DNA of 64,000 bases, from the NCBI GenBank assembly GCA_050084985.1, contig JBITNC010000001.1:137578001-137642000 (forward strand), in the 5' to 3' direction. This DNA is from Nageia nagi. Taxonomy: Eukaryota > Pinophyta. The notes beneath the pieces were generated by a model. It had not been told where the DNA came from. It made no database searches and saw nothing but the letters and a program-made list of their open reading frames with translations. A program made the position numbers and the translations under genes. Shown piece after piece: positions 58,594 through 64,000 of the stretch (its first letter is position 1; every line of letters begins with the position of its first letter).

Positions 58594-58711
58594 AACCAAG
58601 ATCTCCTCGGAGTTTCTTTAATTAGAATGTGCCATTCATCCATCTAGCAAAGGTAAGAAAGAATCACACAACAGATAACACATGATATATAGTGGTTCCT
58701 CCATCTCTTGG
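58594..58711 (-). repeat. Possible fragment of a related LTR
   Basis: 'accaagatc...', 'tcacacaacagataacacatga' and 'agtggttcctcc' occur in the same order as inside LTR-1, directly outside LTR-4. Either LTR-4's element landed in another LTR, or a part was duplicated. Confidence 0.4.
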
Positions 58712-59187
58712 TAAAGGAACTAACACTAACAAGATAATTCCTAAACTACCAAGATCACATGAAATCTCATAATTACATCCAAAAAATACACAAAGCAATC
58801 TCACAACAGAAGATGTAAATTGGTTCCTCCAACTAGGAGTACATCCACTAACTAGATGTTTACTTCTCTCACAAATACAACTCTCTTACAATTCTTCTAA
58901 TCTCAACTCCTACAATTCTATCCTATAGCATAACCTTACTCCATAATTGATATGTCATTACAAAGAGGGAGCCTTCTATTTATAGGCCAAAATCCCTCCT
59001 TGGATGACCTAAGCATGACATGCACACCTTTGACCCAAGGGGCATGCTCATGACTTGGAATGTAGGACAAGTTACGTTATTATATTCACTAAAATACTTA
59101 AGGTATAACATAATACCCTTAAGTATTAATGAATTTACATAGAAGATTTAACATAACCTTTACAATAATGCATTATACATTTCGACA
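58712..59187 (-). repeat. LTR-4, 3' LTR of a minus-strand Copia-family derivative
   Basis: 476 bp, starting TGTCGAAATG on the minus strand and preceded (to the right) by the purine tract AAGGGGGAG, exactly as in Copia-A. TATA box at 58976-58984 and hairpin at about 59085-59133. Confidence 0.85.
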
Positions 59188-59896
59188 CTCCCCCTTAATG
59201 CAATATTGGGATAGAGCAAGAGAAAAGAAGAAGAGAGAGTAAGTGATTTCTCCTCCAAATAGAAACAAAAGAAAGATATACTTTGAGACTCACTACTTTG
59301 CCAAATACAATCATTAACCATAATTGATTTCAATGTACATGAAGTATTCATCCAACTAGAAGTCATGAAGAGTCTCAAAGAGCCTGAATACTTGAGGTAA
59401 GAAATCTACAATCTCAAAGGAACCTGCAAGTCATAAGGAGCTCAAATAATAATATCAGTTAGAGGCATCATATTCATATCAACAAGGATAGATGAATCAC
59501 ACTATCTATTCACTGATCATAATAAAGCATCATAAATGCACAACAATAAGGATGACATAAATCATCAAGTATGATATCTAAGAATATCACTTATGCATAT
59601 ATCAAGACATGTGCACTATCACTTGTGTATTTATTTTATATGAGGGGTGTCATCACAACAATACAACTAAGAGGAGTGTCATCACAACAATACAACCAAC
59701 CAAACATTATCTCCCTCTTGATGACAACTTCATCAAACAAATACATGGGTGATAATGTGACATGAAGCATGCCAGGAAGAAATGCCAATGTGACCAATAT
59801 GGCAAGGTAAAAAACAAATATCATAAGGCACAAAATGCCATCTTAAGTACCACATTAAGATGCATAAAGCCATAAGGTGCCATACAAAAATGTGAT

Positions 59897-60220
59897 TGTA
59901 CCAAGAGTAACCAAGATGGAACACCAAATACAATTGAATTTACCAAGAGTAAGTCAAGAAGGCATAATAAATAAGAGTGACTTGATCAAGAGGGAGTCAA
60001 GATACCACAACAAATAAACTTGACTTTACCAAGAGTGAGTCAAGATGGCATAATAAAGAAGCTTGACTTTACCAAGAGAGAGTCAAGATGCCACAACAAA
60101 TAAACTTAACTTTACCAAGAGTGAGTCAAGATGCTACAACAAATAAATATGACTTTCCTAAGAGTGAGGCAAGATATCACACAAATACACTTGACTTTAC
60201 CAAGAGTGAGCCAAGTAGAA
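59897..60220. repeat. ~46-bp tandem array, about seven copies
   Basis: Units built on 'cttgactttaccaagagtgagtcaagatgccacaacaaataaa' with substitutions; earliest copies are most divergent. Within each unit 'cttgactttacc' and 'gagtcaag' are partly self-complementary. Confidence 0.85.
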
Positions 60221-60400
60221 GTCTATCTTAACCATGCTACTAGTTAAGAGGGAACTGATAAAATTGGTAGCATGAATCAATCAAAATAATTCAAATTTCA
60301 TCAATCACATGTAAAGAATCCATCATCATGGATGAATCTTCCATTTTCATGGAAGTATATTCCATATTTATGGAAGAAGAAAAGAGTGTGGCCACTAGTG

Positions 60401-60760
60401 CACTATAAGTCATCATGGAGATGCCAAGCTAATACTTATAGTTACCAAAAGATACTTAGATTTATGTTGCAATATGAGTCATCACAAAGGATGCTAAACC
60501 AATACTTATAGTCAACAAAAAATATGTGGATTTTATGTTGCACTATAAGTCGTCGTAGAGGATACTAAGCTAATACTTATAGTCAATGAAAAGATACTTG
60601 GATTTATGTTGCACTATAAGTCATCACAAAGGATGCCAAGCCAATACTTATAGTCAACAAAAAAGATGTGTTGATTATCATTACAAAGAGAGAATGCACA
60701 TACGAGTTCCTCACATAATTCATCATAGAGGATACCAAGCTAATACTTATAGTCATCTAC
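60401..60760. repeat. ~70-bp tandem array, four to five copies
   Basis: Units start 'cactataagtcatc' at 60401, about 60471, 60541 and 60612, with a divergent last copy near 60715. Each contains 'caatacttatagtcaa'. Copia-A has a single similar word ('gatgacttatagtgca' near 9552). Confidence 0.85.
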
Positions 60761-60802
60761 TATATATAAAATATGTGTTGATTATCATTACAAAGAGAGC
60801 AT

Positions 60803-61115
60803 GCACATACAAGTTCCTCACATATGGATAACTAAATAGTACCAAAGGACACATAAGAGTTCCTAAAAAATGAATAACTAAATAGTGCAAGAGAGGCAAA
60901 AAAAAAAATAGAGTATGCACATACGAGTTCCTCACATATGGATAACTGAATAGTGCCAAAAGACACATAAGAGTTCCTTACATATGGATAACTGAATAGT
61001 GCAAGATAGGCCAAAAATAGAGTATGCACATAGGAGTTTCTTATATATGGATAACTAAATAATTCCAAAAGACACATAAGAGTTTCTCACATTTGGATAA
61101 CTAAACAATGCAAGA
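60803..61115. repeat. ~110-bp higher-order repeat, three copies
   Basis: Each unit has two 'gagttcctcacatatggataactgaatagt' half-units and a 'gatagaggccaaaaa'-like spacer. Starts at 60803, 60917 and 61026. The half-unit occurs twice in Copia-A (9390-9470). Confidence 0.85.
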
Positions 61116-61582
61116 TAGGCCAAGTTGTATAACAAGTTCCTCATACAAAACGAACTTACCATGAAGGTGTACAACAAAATCAACATGATACAGCACACAG
61201 TCAATGAAAGATGCATATAATAATGCCATCAACAAAAGAGAATTAGATTTATTAATGTAACACAATCCATCAAAATTGTATTCATCTTCCCAACATGGAA
61301 GAAACAACAAAATGTAGATGAATACAATTGCAATTATTTCATCAAGAACTTGCTTGGATTTGAAAAAGTTTACATATATATTACAATAACCAATAAATAA
61401 TTCAATAAGAATTCAACCAATGCTACCCTTGGAGTGATATTTCATTAACCCTACTTCAAAATGGGGCTTGGTGAATAAAGGATGCATGATTTTGGTGTAG
61501 GAATGTCCATTCCATACTAGAGCAGTTGATTATTATGATTGAGATTATTGGTCAATTGCGACAAGACCCACAGAATGTTTAG

Positions 61583-61900
61583 ATGCTATTTCCTTTAGAA
61601 TGGGAACACCAAAGTGTCAAAGAATATCCTTATACTAGAAGGCCCTTTGCTTCCACTTTTCTTTTAATCATCGTATTTCATAACTGCTATGGCTTACATC
61701 ATGCCTTTGTATCTCATTTGCTTATGCTTGTAATTACCACATATTTTTCTCAGCTACTATTTTATTATGCTCAACCAAGAGTTCATAGTAATACTATATA
61801 CATAAAGCTTTCTCTTATTGTAGCATATCATAACGATGGGCCATTATCTCCATCTCGGCTTTTGTGGTAGCCAGTTCATGGCAAAGGTAGGCATTCTCTA
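61583..61900 (+). pseudogene. Possible third member of the unknown ORF pair
   Basis: An open plus-strand frame of 95 codons (61583-61870) whose last part, QPRVHSN..., then SLIVAYHNDG, lines up loosely with LHPQEYFEPLNIAWVVYHHG of the relic at 62301. The upstream half does not align convincingly. I list it because of the shared order and strand; it may be chance. Confidence 0.25.
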
Positions 61901-62229
61901 AGTTTGTCCATATGTTTGTTTCCATGTTAGAACTTAGGGAAGAACTTTCCATGTGTGTAATAAAATTTTTTGTGGGAGTCATGATGATCAACCTATCATT
62001 CATGAGTAAACTATCCAATTTAATAGTCAAGAGGAAAGAGAAAAATAGCATAATGATGACTTAGTCATTATGCAGCTTAGTGGTACTGTCATTATTACCA
62101 TCCTAATATGATATGATGCATATGAATTCACTCAATTAAATGAGTGGTAGGTGAGATATTTTATCATCACAAATATTTTTTTCCAATTGTCATAATTATT
62201 ATATTTTGAATATATCAAATCATATGCAT

Positions 62230-62238
62230 TATAAATAG
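62230..62238 (+). promoter_or_regulatory. TATA-like box before the first unknown ORF
   Basis: TATAAATAG, 63 bp before the ATG at 62301, in a plausible promoter position. The same string is the TATA of the Copia LTRs, but no LTR surrounds it here. Confidence 0.35.
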
Positions 62239-62300
62239 CTGTAAATGACCCTCGCTTATCATTTGACACTTTACATTTATGATTTGAACTATTATCCATC

Positions 62301-62867
62301 ATGGATGTGTCTCAGTTTCATGCCCTACCAAATGATCTCTAGGATAACATAGTACACTGTAGCATTCATGCAATTTTAGAAAATCATGCTTTTATTACAT
62401 ATAAGGTTTTATTGCAACAGCGATTAGTATTTTTGCAATTATACTTAGATGATTATTATGGTATTTGCATGATTTTGCATCTTAATCATGAGGATCATGT
62501 TCACCAATTATTTCATTTGCTCAATTGACCTGATTGGACATGGTGTATAATGGTTTATACCCCTTTTAATTGCTATCTATTATAATTTGTAGGCTACATT
62601 ATATCACCATACCTACATCCACAAGAATATTTTGAACCACTCAATATAGCATGGGTTGTTTATCATCATGGGCTTCAATGGTCATCAACGTACTCTTTTT
62701 GTGTTGCTTGGTGATGTGGACATCATATTTTATATCATCAATTTTAATTTTTTTATCCCTTTTCACCTCTTTCATATCAATATCTTTTATAATTGGACAC
62801 ATTCGACTCTAGCATATCTAAAGATGATGCTATTTCTTCAAATTCTAGTGACGATGTACTAGGATAG
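62301..62867 (+). pseudogene. Unknown ORF relic A (189 codons including stop)
   Basis: From ATG 62301 to TAG 62865-62867 the single frame reads like protein: MDVSQFHALPNDL, ILENHAFITYKVLLQQRLVF, DWTWCIMVYTPFNCYLL, YLHPQEYFEPLNIAWVVYHH, and an acidic Ser/Asp-rich end (SKDDAISSNSSDDVLG). About seven in-frame stops interrupt it, several at places where Trp or Gln would be a one-base change. I do not recognise the family. The relic at 63119 aligns with it end to end, codon by codon. It runs antisense to the Copia-family derivative that contains it. Confidence 0.4.
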
Positions 62868-63118
62868 TATTAATCAAGCTGTAAGTGCCACCCACTTGGG
62901 CTTGTCAATGGGAATCTTTTATAATGTTATAATAAAATAAAGGATAAGGTCACATTGGTTATTATGCTTGTATGGTTGATCCAGTTGAATGTTCCCATTT
63001 ATGATTGATGATCTAGCTAATTTGTAATTCTATAAATTCATTGTATTCTAGTTGATCATCATCATTTTCACTTATGTATGAAACCTTTAGAGAGAGTTGA
63101 CTCACTTTGTCATTCATC

Positions 63119-63682
63119 ATGGATATGAACATTTTCCAAGGTCTTCATGTTGATCTTCCTTAAGAAGTTTTTTATCAATGCATTCAAGGTTAAGTCTTAC
63201 AACATGCTTGCACTGCACTGTAGACTACTACGTGATAAAACTTGGTTCGCATACAAGGTGATCAAAGTCTCCATCGATGGGCCATCTGCTTTATCCATCA
63301 TTTCAAGAATGCCAAGTAGTTATGCCTCATACTCACTCTTATCTATCATCCAAACTAGACATGGAAGATCATCCTTTATTATTCATGGACACCTTTTATC
63401 TTTCATTTTTTGCACTATGCAAGTCCTGTAAGGCTTCATCCTCAAGAGGACTATCACCCTTATACTGTAGCATTTATAGTATGATGATGAGATCTTCATT
63501 AGAAGTCCACTTATGTGTCATGACTAATGTGATAAGGGGATAAATGGGTGTACTACCCATTTTTCAACATCAAATGTCATTTTTTCCTAATTACTCATGA
63601 TGCATTATTCCATATACCTAATTCTCCTATCACAGATCTTGAGAGTCCTAACTCTAACTCTTTCGATCATGATTCTACTTAG
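63119..63682 (+). pseudogene. Unknown ORF relic B (188 codons including stop)
   Basis: From ATG 63119 to TAG 63680-63682. It begins MDMNIFQGLHVDLP, shares 'L-x-H-A', 'T-W-x-I' and LHPQE at the same spacing as relic A, and ends in an Asn/Ser/Asp-rich tail (SPNSNSFDHDST). Matching codons often differ at third positions (CCA/CCT, GAA/GAG, CTC/CTT), which suggests past protein-level selection. More than ten stops. The minus strand of the same bases also gives short protein-like pieces (for example SEYEA near 63330), so the coding strand is not beyond doubt. Confidence 0.4.
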
Positions 63683-64000
63683 TTTGGATATCCACTTGGC
63701 AATATGAGTGGAACTTTTCAAAAATATTATTTTTATTTCTATCTTGTATTAAATCATTCATTGGATAAAGTTTCAAGTTCTCAAGATAAGCCACAAATAT
63801 AATAATTTTAATTTAAAGACATCGTAAATAATGATGCACATAAAATAGAATAATGCTAGTAAATAAATATGAGAAAACCCTCATGCTTATAGAATAAATC
63901 ACCATAGAATAGCATAAAAAAGAACACCATTGAATATAGAGTGACATTGTTGAGGTTTCTTATCTTGTCTAAAAATTAGGCCTTCACCTAGATGCCCACA
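63683..64000 (-). other. Leader of the Copia-family derivative
   Basis: The final 70 bases, read on the minus strand, give 'tgtgggcatctaggtga...caatgtcactctat', close to Copia-A 5708-5770. No gene. Confidence 0.55.

Larger units (their letters stand above)
59188..61220 (-). other. 3' untranslated region of the derivative, array-expanded
   Basis: Matches the Copia-A 3' UTR (9240-9946) in order at both ends but is about three times longer because of three tandem arrays, listed separately. No gene. Confidence 0.7.
58712..64000 (-). mobile_element. Pol-less derivative of the Copia family (runs off the window)
   Basis: Reading leftward: leader sequence at the window's right edge (its last 70 bases match Copia-A 5705-5770), a middle without gag or pol, a long 3' untranslated region with three tandem arrays, a purine tract and LTR-4. 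The 3' part aligns with Copia-A 9240-9955. Where Copia-A has gag to RNase H (about 3.2 kb), this copy has 61220-63700, which holds unrelated ORF relics on the plus strand. The 5' LTR must lie beyond 64000. Confidence 0.65.

Noticed and set aside
59897-61115. Repeat array considered as a CRISPR array
   Set aside because: Units are contiguous without variable spacers, the context is a plant LTR element 3' UTR, and no cas-like genes exist.
60586-61310. Several His/Tyr/Val-rich frames on both strands
   Set aside because: They are repeated-unit artefacts of the tandem arrays, with the same peptide words recurring at the array period.
63119-63420. Minus-strand SEYEA-type segment considered as a Gypsy-type RNase H
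   Set aside because: Only a short motif fits, the catalytic Asp positions are not recognisable, and the plus-strand frame has end-to-end similarity with relic A. Not fully excluded.

Overview
The window looks like a relic-rich intergenic stretch of a large plant nuclear genome. Every recognisable coding piece belongs to a plant family: PPR-DYW proteins, a NAC transcription factor, plant Copia and chromodomain Gypsy elements, and a plant-type LINE ORF1 with a DUF4283-like region. The base composition is strongly AT-rich. Old, nested, stop-ridden retroelements fill most of it, and I saw no tRNA, rRNA, CRISPR or bacterial operon structure. A gymnosperm-like or similarly bloated seed-plant genome is my inference; nothing here fixes the species.

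Region by region. 1-17145 is one nested complex of a single Copia family (LTRs about 500 bp, initiator-Met-type primer site). An old minus-strand copy (Copia-B, 10642-17145) was hit by a LINE with ORF1 but no ORF2 (11515-13344) and is abutted by another minus-strand LTR (LTR-2). LTR-2 was itself split by a plus-strand Copia (Copia-A, 2732-10458). A third minus-strand LTR (LTR-1) with its own primer site lies at 535-1028. 17146-19260 holds a Gypsy-type gag relic. 20278-21330 is a decayed PPR-DYW gene. 23960-24310 is a second LINE ORF1 shard. 26340-27200 is the only stretch that looks like a possible unbroken gene. 28919-34800 is a complete chromodomain Gypsy element with a perfect 5-bp target duplication. 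34840-36700 is a scrap heap of host-gene pieces: PPR shards in both orientations and a NAC gene with an intact first exon and a ruined second. 37660-40672 is a small LTR element with no pol that I can see. 40880-41440 is another PPR E/E+ relic. 42270-44450 is a second Gypsy-type gag relic. 44890-45850 is a spliced relic resembling plant mobile domain proteins. 45851-58700 is mostly AT-rich, with tandem repeats and a 332-bp near-perfect inverted repeat. 58712-64000 is a minus-strand, pol-less derivative of the same Copia family. It carries expanded tandem arrays and, on the opposite strand, two related ORF relics of 188-189 codons that I cannot identify.

These genes do not work together as a pathway. 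The logic of the window is insertion order and decay. The most useful observations are a hairpin inside the Copia LTRs whose two arms change together between copies, the pol-less derivative with its twin unknown ORFs, the three-layer nesting, and the transition-type decay of the Gypsy element. All counts and alignments were made by eye.
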